The notes: generated by a model from the sequence alone, not told the origin. Numbered from the stretch's first letter, positions 34,153 to 42,961 are shown. The stretch: DNA of 64,000 bases from JBHJGP01 sp050331695 (GCA_050331695.1 JBHJGP010000012.1:248001-312000), one strand, 5' to 3'. Program-made: numbers and translations.

Positions 34153-35078
34153 CTTTCGGCCCGCTCGCTTCTGAAGAATAGATTGACCACGATCATCGCG
34201 ACGATGATGGTCATGATCAGGACGATGACGGACGCGGCCGCCGCATAGCCCTGGTCGAAATCCTTGAACGCCGTTCGATAGATGAAATAGCTGACGGTCT
34301 CGGTGTAGCCCGAGTCTCAAACATTGGTGATCACAGACACCTTGGTGAACATGGTCACCAGATCGATCGCGCGCAGCACCAGCGCGATGGCGATGATTGG
34401 CGCCATCATCGGTAGGGTCACGAACCAGAATGTCTGATACCAGCGGGCACCGTCCAATTTGGTCGCCTCCTCGATCTCGTCGTCCATCGCCTGCAGACCG
34501 GCGAGGAAGATGACGAACAAAAAGGGTGTCCATTGCCAAACATCGGCGACCACAAGCATGGTTCGGGCCAGCGCAACATTGCCCAGCCAGTCAAGCTGGC
34601 CCGTGATCAGGCCAGCCCGGATCAGGAGATCATTGATCACCGAGGTCCCCGGAAAAAACAGAAGCTTCCACATGAAAGCCACCGCCGAGGGCATGAACAA
34701 CATCGGCAGCAGGAAAAGAATACGCCATCCCCGAACCCAAGGATCTTTATGCACCAAGAGGGCGACGCCCATCGCCAGGCAGGCCTCGACGGCGAGCGCG
34801 ACCGAGGAGATGACGAAGGTGTTCCAAAGGCTCCGGTAGAAATAGGGATCGGCGAACAGCCGGCCGTAATTGTTGAAGCCGACCCAGAACTCCATGCCGA
34901 CGGAGGTCTCGTAGAGAGAGGCCCGGAGCGCGTAGATGAATGGGTAGAGCGTGATGCCTAAGAGATAGATGACCGCTGGCGCGATCAGAAGGTAGGGGAG
35001 CATTCGGGGCGAAACCAGCCGTCGCCTGACGAGCTGAAGCTGAGCGGGACCGACGCTCGCCGCCGCTTCCGTGGCCAT
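34149..35078 (-). pseudogene. Carbohydrate ABC permease (MalF/UgpA type) with an in-frame stop
   Basis: The reading frame from ATG 35078 to TGA 34149 is 310 codons, the usual length, and ends in a coupled ATGA with the next permease. Codon 254 (34319-34317) is TGA, just after KVSVITN where the family has a Gly-Gly-Pro turn. Downstream, the same frame continues as a normal permease end: GYTETVSYFIYRTAFKDFDQ, a last hydrophobic helix and FFRSERAER. The EAA loop (EIEEATKLDGARWYQTFWFV) lies before the stop. A product ending at 34317 would lack its last helix. Either a nonsense mutation, readthrough or a base-calling error is possible. Confidence 0.72.
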
Positions 35079-35118
35079 GGCTCAGGCGCCCTCGCCCCGC
35101 ATGCTCCTGTTCCGGCCT

Positions 35119-36678
35119 CTAGACCGGCGGCTCCTTGTCCCGGCCGAGCCAAAGGCCGGGTTCGATCGAAGCGTAGTCCACCGGCGGCTTGCCGGAATAG
35201 AAGCCATTCCGCTCCATCACCTGACGGACCCGCGCCTGGCCGTCCGCCAGCGCGTCTTTGATGCTCTTGTTACCGGTGAAGATCGCGTTCAGCTCGTTGC
35301 CGAAGGCGATGTCGATGGGGAGCCCACCCGGGATCCGAGGCGCGCACCAGCAATAGTCGACCTCTTCCGCCCAAACCTCGGCCGAGACCATGATCTTCTG
35401 GAAGTTGGGATTGTTGATCACCGACTTGTAGCCCGGTCCCACACCGTTGGCGTTGGCGCCGTTCATCGACTGGAGCGAGGCGGTGGTGAAGAAGGCGAGC
35501 ACCAAGAAGCCGGCCTCGGGGTTGGCCGCGTTGGCCGCGACGGACGAGGTCGAGCCGGCGATGTTGGGCGGTGCGAACCGGGCGTTCGGACCGGTGCCCA
35601 TGGGCTCGAACAGGGTCACGATCTCGTCCTGCCAGATGGTGGACTGATCGGGCCGGGTCGATTGATTGCCCTGATCCTGCCAGGCGATGTTCATGGCCGT
35701 CTGGCCGCCGAGCCAGGCCGCGCGGTTTTCCGGCCAGCCCCAGCCGGTGACGCCCGTGGGTGCGAACTTTTGAAGCTCGAGGATCACCTCGCAGGCTTTA
35801 GCCGAAGCCTCGGAATCGAATTGCGGGTTCCAATCGGCGTCGAACAGCTCGAGGCCGTACTGGGCGCCGACATGCTGCCAGGTATAGGTCGACCAGAAAC
35901 CGCGCTGGGTCATCAACGCCACGCCCGAATGGCCGGCGTCCGGCTTGTGCAGCTCGCTGGCGTAACGAAGCACGTCGTCATAGGTCTTGATGACGCCGGA
36001 CGACGCGACGTCACCGCCCGTGATCTCGCGGAAGATCTTGCCGCGGACCTGCATCATCTGGATGTCGCAGTCGAACGGGATGCCGTAGAGCCGGTCGCCG
36101 AAATAACCGTAGTTCAGCCGGTAAGTGTCGGCGAAGTCGTCGATGGGGAATTTCCATTTGTCGACATAGTCGGTCAGGTCGACCAGATAGCCGGGTGCCG
36201 CAAAGTCACCGAGGTAGGGCGAGAAGTACTGGATCGCGTCGAAGGCGCCGGCGCCGGACGAGAAGTCGGTGATGGCCTTGTCGAACAGGCTGTCGTCCGG
36301 GATGGGCACGACCTCGACATTCATGCCGGACAGCTGGCGGAACGGCTCGAGATTTTCCGAGACACTTTCCGCGTCCGCCGCACCGATGGCGAGCCGCGTC
36401 GTCTGGCCGGCGAACTCGGATCGGATCGCCTCCCAGTCGGCGGTCCGGACCCAGTCCTTCTCCGGATCCCAGAGAAGATCGTCATCGCCGATGCCGAACT
36501 GGTCGAGATACTCCCGCTTCACATAGTTGCCGGGCGTGATCTTGGACAAAATTTTGTCCGGATCGGGCAGGGATTGGGCCAGCGCCGCCGTCCCGCGCAG
36601 GACCGCTGGAGCGGCAACCGCGCCGGTCGCGAGCGCGCTCCGCTCCATGAACGTTCGTCTTGAGATCGTGTTTGCCAA
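35119..36678 (-). CDS. ABC transporter extracellular sugar-binding protein, Tat-exported
   Basis: About 519 residues, long for a family 1 solute-binding protein. The N-terminus SRRTFMERSALATGAVAAPA is a twin-arginine signal. The mature part has typical SBP features (GAFDAIQYFSPYLGDFAAPG, GIPFDCDIQMM, GGQTAMNIAWQDQG). I start at TTG 36678, 5 nt after GGGAGG, rather than at a TTG ten codons earlier. It would capture a sugar or polyol in the periplasm for the two permeases 40 bp downstream. A short inverted repeat lies 123 bp upstream. Confidence 0.85.
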   Translation of the reverse strand: MANTISRRTFMERSALATGAVAAPAVLRGTAALAQSLPDPDKILSKITPGNYVKREYLDQFGIGDDDLLWDPEKDWVRTADWEAIRSEFAGQTTRLAIGAADAESVSENLEPFRQLSGMNVEVVPIPDDSLFDKAITDFSSGAGAFDAIQYFSPYLGDFAAPGYLVDLTDYVDKWKFPIDDFADTYRLNYGYFGDRLYGIPFDCDIQMMQVRGKIFREITGGDVASSGVIKTYDDVLRYASELHKPDAGHSGVALMTQRGFWSTYTWQHVGAQYGLELFDADWNPQFDSEASAKACEVILELQKFAPTGVTGWGWPENRAAWLGGQTAMNIAWQDQGNQSTRPDQSTIWQDEIVTLFEPMGTGPNARFAPPNIAGSTSSVAANAANPEAGFLVLAFFTTASLQSMNGANANGVGPGYKSVINNPNFQKIMVSAEVWAEEVDYCWCAPRIPGGLPIDIAFGNELNAIFTGNKSIKDALADGQARVRQVMERNGFYSGKPPVDYASIEPGLWLGRDKEPPV

Positions 36679-36800
36679 CGTTGCCTCCCGTTTGGATCGA
36701 CCCGACAAACATTCTTCCTGCGACTTCGCATCGCCAGCCTCTGCCGGGCTTTGTCGAAGATCACCTCACTTCGCCGAAAAGAAAAGTGACCCTTTGATGA

Positions 36801-36814
36801 TGATACTTGTATCA
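36801..36814. promoter_or_regulatory. Inverted repeat upstream of the binding-protein gene
   Basis: TGATAC-TT-GTATCA, a perfect 6-bp inverted repeat with a 2-nt centre, in the AT-rich 177-bp gap between the binding-protein start and the SorC-type regulator's stop. A candidate operator for that regulator. Confidence 0.4.
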
Positions 36815-36855
36815 ATCAGGCGATCAATTTGTTTCCTTTTCGCGGACCGGCAAGA

Positions 36856-37836
36856 CTAGCTCTCCACCAGCAGTCTGGCGACGTCCTCGTTGGTGATCAG
36901 CGCCGTCGACTGGATCATGCCCAGCGCCGCCCGGATCGCCTGAAGCTTGTGCCGTCCGCCGGCAACCAGGACGCGTTGGGGGATATTGCGGAGGTCGGGC
37001 ACAGGCACGTTCATCACCCGGTCATTGATCGGATGATCGATGATCTGCCCTCCGGCGTCGAAGAAGTTGAAGAAGAGGTCACCCACCGCTCCAGCCTCGA
37101 TCAGTTCCTGGCGGATGTCGCCATCCAGCATGTCGCGGCAGTAGTTCAGGGCGGTGGAACTGGTATCCATGGAGCCGACGCTGACCACGGCGATATCGGC
37201 GTTGCGCGCTCTTTCGACCACCCTTGAGAGGCCGCATTTGTCGAGGAGCGTTTTCCGGGTCTCGGCGCTGTCGACCAGGACGGGCGCCGGAAACAAAAAA
37301 CATTCGGCACCGATGGTAGACGCCATCTGCCAGGCGAATTCGGAAGGGTTGTAGTCCCGGGCCTGATAGACGCCGCCCAGGAGCGACACCACGGACGCAT
37401 TCTTGAGTGTTCGAGGAGCCAAGGTCACCAGGGACCGCACAAGCGTCTGGCCCCAGCCAACGCCGATCGACAGGCCGTCGTCCAGAAGTTCCGACAGATA
37501 TGCACCGGCGCAAAAGCCGACCAGGCTGTTGATCGTCGACGGGTCGCCGGAATCCGGTGCCACCACGGCCTTATCGAGGCCAAAGCGGCTCTCGAGCTTC
37601 ATCTCCAGATGGACACAGCCGCCAATGCCGCCATCGACCTCGAAGCGGACCTCCCGCCGGCGCCGAGCCTCGTTCAGGTGCCGGACGACGGTGACCCGGC
37701 CGACGCCCAAGCGGTCGGCAATCTCGTTCTGGGTCATCCCCTCAACGTAATACATGTAAGCGGCCCGGAGCCGGGTGTTGGTGATCTTGTGGTCCCGGGC
37801 GCTCGCCACATTGGCGATGGCGGCCATCGTCTCCAT
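36856..37836 (-). CDS. SorC/DeoR-type sugar-responsive transcriptional regulator
   Basis: 326 residues. An N-terminal helix-turn-helix (YYVEGMTQNEIADRLGVGRV, then TVVRHLNEARR) is followed by a SorC sugar-phosphate-binding domain (SIGVGWGQTLVRSLVTLAPR, LLGGVYQARDYNPSEFAWQM, and VLVAGGRHKLQAIRAAL near the end). SorC regulators are released or activated by a phosphorylated sugar. It sits between the binding protein and the divergent ATPase gene, so it likely controls both halves of the locus. The ATG at 37836 is taken; another at 37827 has GGAG in front of it. Confidence 0.85.
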   Translation of the reverse strand: METMAAIANVASARDHKITNTRLRAAYMYYVEGMTQNEIADRLGVGRVTVVRHLNEARRRREVRFEVDGGIGGCVHLEMKLESRFGLDKAVVAPDSGDPSTINSLVGFCAGAYLSELLDDGLSIGVGWGQTLVRSLVTLAPRTLKNASVVSLLGGVYQARDYNPSEFAWQMASTIGAECFLFPAPVLVDSAETRKTLLDKCGLSRVVERARNADIAVVSVGSMDTSSTALNYCRDMLDGDIRQELIEAGAVGDLFFNFFDAGGQIIDHPINDRVMNVPVPDLRNIPQRVLVAGGRHKLQAIRAALGMIQSTALITNEDVARLLVES

Positions 37837-37899
37837 AGGCGTCTCGCAGTCGCTCGTCTAACGAAACAATTGAATCACTAAAAAGTCATTTGTTGCATA

Positions 37900-37914
37900 T
37901 TTTGATCGTCAAAA
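37900..37914. promoter_or_regulatory. Inverted repeat between the SorC regulator and ATPase genes
   Basis: TTTTGA-TCG-TCAAAA, a perfect 6-bp inverted repeat in the AT-rich 139-bp divergent gap. A possible operator; its sequence differs from the repeat at 36801. Confidence 0.35.
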
Positions 37915-37975
37915 GCTATCGTCGTTTCAGCTATGACGAGGACGATCACGCAAGACAAGACAAAGGGCCCGGTGA

Positions 37976-39031
37976 ATGGCCAGCATCAAGCTGCAAGGCG
38001 TGCGCAAGGATTATGGCGTTCAAACGGTCGTCAAAGACCTCGATCTAGCGGTTGAGGACAAGGAGTTTCTCGTCCTCCTGGGACCGTCGGGCTGCGGCAA
38101 GACCACGACCATGAGGATGGTCGCCGGCCTGGTCGAGCCGAGCGCCGGCACGATCGAGATCGGTGGCCGTACCATGGCGGAGGTGGAGCCTCGGGACCGT
38201 GACGTCGCCATGGTCTTTCAAAGCTATGCGCTCTATCCGAACATGACGGTCTACGAGAACATCCGCTTTCCGTTGCGGATGCGGGGTGAACCATGGGCCA
38301 ACCACGACCGCCTGGTGCGCGAGGCGGCGGCGATGGTGGAGTTGGGCGACTATCTGAACCGACGGCCTAAGTTTCTTTCCGGCGGACAACGCCAGCGCGC
38401 GGCCCTGGCCCGGGCCATCGTCCGCCGTCCCCAAGCCTTCCTCATGGACGAACCCCTCTCGAACCTGGACGCTAAACTCCGGATCTCGATGCGCGCCCAG
38501 CTTAAACACGTCCAGCGAGAGCTAAAGATCACCACGATCTATGTGACCCACGATCAGGTAGAGGCCATGACGCTCGCGGATCGGACCGTGATCATGGATG
38601 GCGGCCGCATCCAGCAACTGGGCACACCGGACGAGATCTATAACGATCCGGCAAACACCTTCGTCGCCGGCTTCATCGGCGCACCGCCCATGAACCTGAT
38701 CGACGGCGAGCTCCAGGACGGCACCTTTACCGGATCGCAAACCAAGGTGCCGGGACTGGCGCCTGACAGGTCCGGGTCCGCCACCCTCGGGGTCCGCTCG
38801 GAAGACGCGTCGGTCTCATCACCGGACGATGCCCACCTCAAGGGCACCCTCTACGCCTTGGAGCCGATGGGCGACATGACGCTGCTGGCGGTCGATATCG
38901 GCGGCTCGCTGGTCTCGGTTCGCGCCGACCGCGCCTTTCGCCAACCGCTCGACACGCCCATCGGTGTCCGCTTCGACACCGAACGGGTCTATCTCTTCGA
39001 CGGCAAAACCGGTAACCGTCTCCGGTTTTGA
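37976..39031 (+). CDS. Carbohydrate ABC transporter ATPase (UgpC/MalK type)
   Basis: 351 residues. Walker A LLGPSGCGKTTTMRMVAGL, Q-loop FQSYALYPNMTVYENIRFPL, signature LSGGQRQRAALARAI, Walker B FLMDEPLSNLD and the switch His in YVTHDQVEAMTLADR are all complete. A C-terminal TOBE/regulatory domain follows (residues 240-351), as in MalK/UgpC. It energises the MalF/MalG-type permeases, which are encoded on the other strand across the regulator gene. The stop is followed by 71 bp to the oxidoreductase start. Confidence 0.9.
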   Translation: MASIKLQGVRKDYGVQTVVKDLDLAVEDKEFLVLLGPSGCGKTTTMRMVAGLVEPSAGTIEIGGRTMAEVEPRDRDVAMVFQSYALYPNMTVYENIRFPLRMRGEPWANHDRLVREAAAMVELGDYLNRRPKFLSGGQRQRAALARAIVRRPQAFLMDEPLSNLDAKLRISMRAQLKHVQRELKITTIYVTHDQVEAMTLADRTVIMDGGRIQQLGTPDEIYNDPANTFVAGFIGAPPMNLIDGELQDGTFTGSQTKVPGLAPDRSGSATLGVRSEDASVSSPDDAHLKGTLYALEPMGDMTLLAVDIGGSLVSVRADRAFRQPLDTPIGVRFDTERVYLFDGKTGNRLRF

Positions 39032-39102
39032 ACATTCATCTTGTGACTAGTACAAAAGTCCATATGTTCCATTTTGATGAGTGGTTAGGGAGGCCGACGT
39101 TC

Positions 39103-40413
39103 ATGATCGACGGTCGGTTGGGCCTGGCAGCGGCGATGGCCCGGCACGAACAGGCCCACGGCCCCATCACAATCGGTCTCGCCGGCGCCGGTCAGATGGG
39201 CACAGACATCGTCGTGCAAACCTCGTTGATGGCGGGGGTTCGGATTGGCGCGATCTGCGAGGTCCGAGGGGATTTAGCGGTGAAGGCGCTGGCGCTTTCG
39301 GGTCGCGAACCCAATGATCTGGTCTCGACCGATGACGCTCCGACGATTGAAGACGCGGTCCGCCGGGGCAAGGTCGCGGTCACCTCCGATTTCCAAGCTC
39401 TTTGCGCCGCGGAACCGGTCGACGTCATCATCGATGCGACGGGCAACCCCAATGTCGGCGCTCAGATCGCGCTGGCGGCCATGGCCCACGGCAAGCATGT
39501 GGTGATGCTGAACGTCGAAGCCGACATCACCATCGGCCGTCATCTGAGACGGGTGGCAAAGAAAGCCGGCGTAATCTGCACCGGCGCCGCCGGCGACGAG
39601 CCGGCCTGCACCCTCGAGTTGATCGCCTTTGCCCAAAGCCTCGGGCTCGAGATCGTCTGCGCCGGCAAGGGCAAGAACAACCCGCTCGATTTCACCGCCA
39701 TGCCGGAAGATTACGAGGAGGAGGCGGCCCGGCGGGACATGAACGCCCGCATGCTGGTCGAGTTCGTCGACGGCTCCAAAACCATGATCGAGATGGTGGC
39801 CGTCGCCCAGGCGACCGGTCTGGTCCCCGATGTACCGGGCATGCACGGGCCGCCGGCCGGTCGCGACGAACTGGCCTCCATTCTTTGCACTGAAGATGAC
39901 GGTGGCGTCCTCACGAGGTCCGGTTGCGTCGATTACTCGATCGGTAAGGGCGTGGCGCCCGGCGTGTTCTGCATCGTCAAGCCAAATCACCACCGGGTCC
40001 TGGAGCGCCTGATCGACCTCAAGGTCGGCAGCGGTCCCTGTTTCGCCCTTATGCGGCCCTATCACTTGACCAGCCTGGAAGTGCCGCTGTCCGCCGTTCG
40101 CGCCGTCCTGGACCGCCGCTCGGACCTGGAGCCGCTCCACGAAGCGGTCGCCGAATGCGCGGTGCTGGCCAAACGGGCCCTGGCCGAAGGCGAAGTCCTG
40201 GGCAAGATCGGCGAGCGTGACTACCGCGCCTGGGCTATGACCGCCGAGGAGGCCCGAAGCGCCGATGCCCTGCCCCTCGGTCTTGCCGAAGGGGCCAGGG
40301 TGACCAAGCCGGTCGAGCCCGGCGCGCTCCTCACTTACGACAATTGCGAGGCCGACCGCTCTCAGCCGATCACCCGGATCCGGGCCGAGCAGGATCTGGC
40401 GGACGCGGCGTGA
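39103..40413 (+). CDS. COG4091-type NAD(P) oxidoreductase with C-terminal SAF domain
   Basis: 436 residues if started at ATG 39103, which has GGGAGG 9 nt upstream. The frame is open to a TTG at 39028 overlapping the ATPase stop. The N-terminal Rossmann domain (GPITIGLAGAGQMGTDIVVQ) is followed by a homoserine-dehydrogenase-like fold (VIIDATGNPNVGAQIALAAM, CTGAAGDEPACTLELIAFAQ, AGKGKNNPLDF). The C-terminus is SAF-like (ALAEGEVLGKIGERDYRAWA, ending VEPGALLTYDN). Such proteins oxidise branched or acidic sugars in several catabolic loci, including apiose pathways. Its place between transporter and PfkB kinase suggests one step in breaking down the imported substrate. Confidence 0.8.
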   Translation: MIDGRLGLAAAMARHEQAHGPITIGLAGAGQMGTDIVVQTSLMAGVRIGAICEVRGDLAVKALALSGREPNDLVSTDDAPTIEDAVRRGKVAVTSDFQALCAAEPVDVIIDATGNPNVGAQIALAAMAHGKHVVMLNVEADITIGRHLRRVAKKAGVICTGAAGDEPACTLELIAFAQSLGLEIVCAGKGKNNPLDFTAMPEDYEEEAARRDMNARMLVEFVDGSKTMIEMVAVAQATGLVPDVPGMHGPPAGRDELASILCTEDDGGVLTRSGCVDYSIGKGVAPGVFCIVKPNHHRVLERLIDLKVGSGPCFALMRPYHLTSLEVPLSAVRAVLDRRSDLEPLHEAVAECAVLAKRALAEGEVLGKIGERDYRAWAMTAEEARSADALPLGLAEGARVTKPVEPGALLTYDNCEADRSQPITRIRAEQDLADAA

Positions 40414-40910
40414 GCGCGGTGGCTGCCTCGACGTTAGGTCGCTGTCGCTGATCGCGCCCGCCGGCTTGGGGCCTGAGATCAACCGCCCTTTCCTCCAGGT
40501 TTGTCCGGTCGACCTTCTTGGCATCGCTCGACGCCTGGTTGAACCTGTTGGTGACGGATCCGAAAGCCCTACCTTCGGACCTGGCGCAAGCGGTGTCGGA
40601 ACGCCAGCAAGTGCAAACGCAGGCCCAGACCGACATGGCTGAGGCCCTTTTCCCCGTCGGCACACAGGTCTTCTCGATCCGGCCGAGCCTCGAACGGACA
40701 AAAATGCCCTGCCGGATGATCGTAAGCCCTAGGCACAAAATCATTCCGGCTGGACATCGCCAAAACCTTCCGGCTGAAGTGGCTCTTCATCGCCTGAGCG
40801 ATGTCGGTCACATGCTGCATTTAGATGCCACAGGCCTCACGGCGCGGCTGGTCCGGATGACGGTGAAGAGCGCCGGCTGAAAAGGCGCCGGGACGAGAGA
40901 CGAAGAACCC
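40414..40910. other. 497-bp gap between oxidoreductase and PfkB kinase
   Basis: No recognisable gene. Both strands hold open frames of 60-120 codons but none has a good ribosome site or a known motif. The longest plus-strand frame is listed separately. I see no inverted repeats, hairpin with T-run or insertion-sequence ends. The gap breaks what otherwise looks like an operon. Confidence 0.5.
40518..40880 (+). CDS. Doubtful open frame, hypothetical
   Basis: 120 codons starting with TTG and lacking a ribosome site. The first 60 residues (TDPKALPSDLAQAVSERQQ and DMAEALFPVGTQVFSIRP) have a plausible protein composition, while the rest is basic and less convincing. An overlapping minus-strand frame (40569-40820) is equally weak. 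It could be a decayed gene. Included only because it fills the gap 30 bp before the kinase. Confidence 0.22.
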   Translation: MASLDAWLNLLVTDPKALPSDLAQAVSERQQVQTQAQTDMAEALFPVGTQVFSIRPSLERTKMPCRMIVSPRHKIIPAGHRQNLPAEVALHRLSDVGHMLHLDATGLTARLVRMTVKSAG

Positions 40911-41852
40911 ATGCGCTACGACTATTCCTGTATCGGCTTTTACACCTTCGATTGTCTGGGCCGACCGGTCACCCAGATTCCGCCCGGCGCTGACACCTAC
41001 TTCATCGACGAGTTGACGCTCGCCGTCTCAGGCGCCGCCGGCAGTGCCGCCATCGTCGCCGCCAAGTACGGGCTCAAGGTCCTCGCCGTGGGCGGGGTCG
41101 GCGAGGACGATATGGGCGACTGGGTGCTGCAAAAGCTCGACAGCTTCGACGTCGACACGTCGATGATGCAGCGCTGCCCGGGCGTCAGCACTTCATCCTC
41201 GATCGTCACCACCCGCCCCGACGGGGCCCGGCCGGCCCTCCACAAGAAGGGCGCCACCGGTGCCTTCCTCGTGGCCGAAGGGATGATGGACCAGGTGCTT
41301 GACGCAAAGATCCTGCACATGGGCGGCACCGGTCTCATGGACAGGATGGACGGGGCGCCGAGCGTCGGCCTCCTGAAACGCGCGAAGGAGCGTGGCGCGG
41401 TCGTCACGCTCGACGTCTTCGCGTCGACGCAGAACGACCTGCCGCTGGTTGAGGGCCTACTTCCCCACACCGATTACTTCCTGCCGTCGATCGAGGAGAC
41501 GGAAGCGCTTTCGGGCTTGAGCGATCCTCGCGATCTGGCCCTCTTCTTCATCGACAAGGGTGTCGGCTGCTGCATCCTCACCATGGGTGAGAACGGCGCC
41601 TACTATCGCCATGCCGATGGCACCCATTTCAGCGTGCCGGCCTTCAAGATCCAGGTTGTGTGCACCTGCGGCTGCGGAGACTGTTTCAATGCCGGCTTCG
41701 CCGCGGGTCTGCATCTGGGCCTGGATCCGGAGACTTGCGTCCGCTTCGCCCAGGCCACGTCCGCGCAAAACGCCATGGGTCTCGGCTCTCAGGCGGTGGT
41801 AACCAGCGTCGACGCGACCTTCGATTTCATCAAGACCACGCCGACCCGATGA
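40911..41852 (+). CDS. PfkB-family carbohydrate kinase
   Basis: 313-residue ribokinase-fold enzyme: the N-terminal GAAGSAAIVAAKYGLKVLAVGG, then VGEDDMGDWVL, is PfkB motif 1. The C-terminal motif, normally DTTGAGDAF, reads CTCGCGDCFNAGF, so the catalytic Asp and the glycine anion hole are kept but four Cys surround them. It would phosphorylate the imported sugar, sugar acid or polyol. Start ATG 40911 after GAGAGACGAAG. It is the last plus-strand gene of the uptake/catabolism locus and ends 3 bp before the convergent cupin gene. Confidence 0.85.
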   Translation: MRYDYSCIGFYTFDCLGRPVTQIPPGADTYFIDELTLAVSGAAGSAAIVAAKYGLKVLAVGGVGEDDMGDWVLQKLDSFDVDTSMMQRCPGVSTSSSIVTTRPDGARPALHKKGATGAFLVAEGMMDQVLDAKILHMGGTGLMDRMDGAPSVGLLKRAKERGAVVTLDVFASTQNDLPLVEGLLPHTDYFLPSIEETEALSGLSDPRDLALFFIDKGVGCCILTMGENGAYYRHADGTHFSVPAFKIQVVCTCGCGDCFNAGFAAGLHLGLDPETCVRFAQATSAQNAMGLGSQAVVTSVDATFDFIKTTPTR

Positions 41853-41855
41853 CGG

Positions 41856-42359
41856 TCAGACCCGCAAAAGGATGAGGGCACCCTCGATCGAGAAAATCTC
41901 CTCGTGAACGCTGCCGGGCAGCGCCACGTGATAATCGCCGACGCCAATCTCCAGCCCCGCAACCCTTATGGCGCCTTCCAGGACCAGGCATTCCTCGGCG
42001 CGGGCATGGTCATGGCGTGGCAGGGTTGCGCCGGGGGCCAGGCGGAGAAGAAAGGTGTGCTGACCCGTCTTGGGGTCTGAGAAAAGGTCTTTTTTCTCCA
42101 CGCCACCCTTAAGCTTGCGCCAGCGCCCCTCTTGGGCGCGAACGGTTCGCGTCAGGGGCGGGCCTTCCTGGTTCAGCTCCGCTTCGATCTTCTGCCATAG
42201 ACGATCGGGCGGATCGTCGGGCTCGAGACCGAGGGTCAGCGATGCCAGCTCCAGAGCGAGATCGGTGGGTGTCCCATCGTCTCTCTCGAGGTCGAGCGGC
42301 TCCTCTTTGGAGGCCTCTGCTTGCTTGCCAGGTCGCACATCACGACCCCGATCTTTCAC
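41856..42359 (-). CDS. ChrR-like cupin anti-sigma factor
   Basis: 167 residues if started at the GTG at 42359, which overlaps the sigma factor TGA (GTGA junction). The N-terminal half (LALELASLTLGLEPDDPPDR, then LWQKIEAEL) resembles anti-sigma stalks. The C-terminal half is a cupin (LRLAPGATLPRHDHARAEEC, then LVLEGAIRVAGLEIGVGDYH), with two His and a Glu that could hold zinc. The zinc anti-sigma motif H-x3-C-x2-C of classical ChrR is not visible. Coupling with the ECF gene makes an anti-sigma role likely; ligand or signal is unknown. Confidence 0.75.
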   Translation of the reverse strand: MKDRGRDVRPGKQAEASKEEPLDLERDDGTPTDLALELASLTLGLEPDDPPDRLWQKIEAELNQEGPPLTRTVRAQEGRWRKLKGGVEKKDLFSDPKTGQHTFLLRLAPGATLPRHDHARAEECLVLEGAIRVAGLEIGVGDYHVALPGSVHEEIFSIEGALILLRV

Positions 42360-42961
42360 CCAATCAACCCTCGAAGAACGGTGAGACCGCGACGCACCCA
42401 ACTCTTGGCGGTGCCGATCGGAACATTGAGCGCCTCCGCGATTTCGGAATGACTTAATCCCTGATAGTAGGCCAAAATCAGCGCCTGGCGATATTCGGGC
42501 TTCAGGTTTGCAAGAAGCCGTTTCGTGGTCATCCGGTCGACGACCTGGCCGCTGGCGTCGGTCTCATCGATCAGATCCGGAACATCGGCTTCGAAGGTGA
42601 CGAAACCACGCGCCCGCTCCATCCTCAAACGATCGATCGCCCGGTTTCTGGCGATCGCCGCGATCCAGGCAAGACCGTGGCCACGTTCGGGCTCGAACCT
42701 GGCGGCCCGCTGCCAGATCATGACGTAGACCTCCTGGGCCACGTCCTCGGCCAGATGACGGTCCCTGAGGATGGCAACCACCGCGCCGAAGACGAAGCGA
42801 GCGGTCTCATCGTAGAGAATGCGGAAGGCCCGGCGGTCGCCTCGGCCCGATGCCACCAGCATCGCCGTGATCCGCTTCTTCTTCGCATCCATGCCGGTTT
42901 TGTTCCGCGACGGACAATAATTGTCGGTGGCAATCCCGATCTTCAGCACGGAACCCATCAT
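42356..42961 (-). CDS. ECF RNA polymerase sigma factor
   Basis: 201 residues. Region 2: AFRILYDETARFVFGAVVAI, then RDRHLAEDVAQEVYVMIWQR with the DxAxEV core. Region 4: LKPEYRQALILAYYQGLSHS, then EIAEALNVPIGTAKSWVRRG. It is of the ECF type coupled to cupin or RskA-like anti-sigmas. The true start could be the ATG at 42961 or an inner one (about 42892). It is divergent from an exported DUF4331 protein across 270 bp (42962-43231), which probably carries its target promoter; I could not settle a motif. Confidence 0.87.
   Translation of the reverse strand: MMGSVLKIGIATDNYCPSRNKTGMDAKKKRITAMLVASGRGDRRAFRILYDETARFVFGAVVAILRDRHLAEDVAQEVYVMIWQRAARFEPERGHGLAWIAAIARNRAIDRLRMERARGFVTFEADVPDLIDETDASGQVVDRMTTKRLLANLKPEYRQALILAYYQGLSHSEIAEALNVPIGTAKSWVRRGLTVLRGLIG

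Noticed and set aside
34153..34539. Longer start for the MalG-type permease (open frame back to 34539)
   Set aside because: The extra 129 residues are Arg/His/Asp-rich and are the shadow of the MalF-type gene in another frame; the coupled ATG at 34152 fits the family.
40569..40820. Minus-strand 83-codon frame in the gap before the PfkB kinase
   Set aside because: No ribosome site or motif; it overlaps an equally weak plus-strand frame. Neither strand can be preferred.
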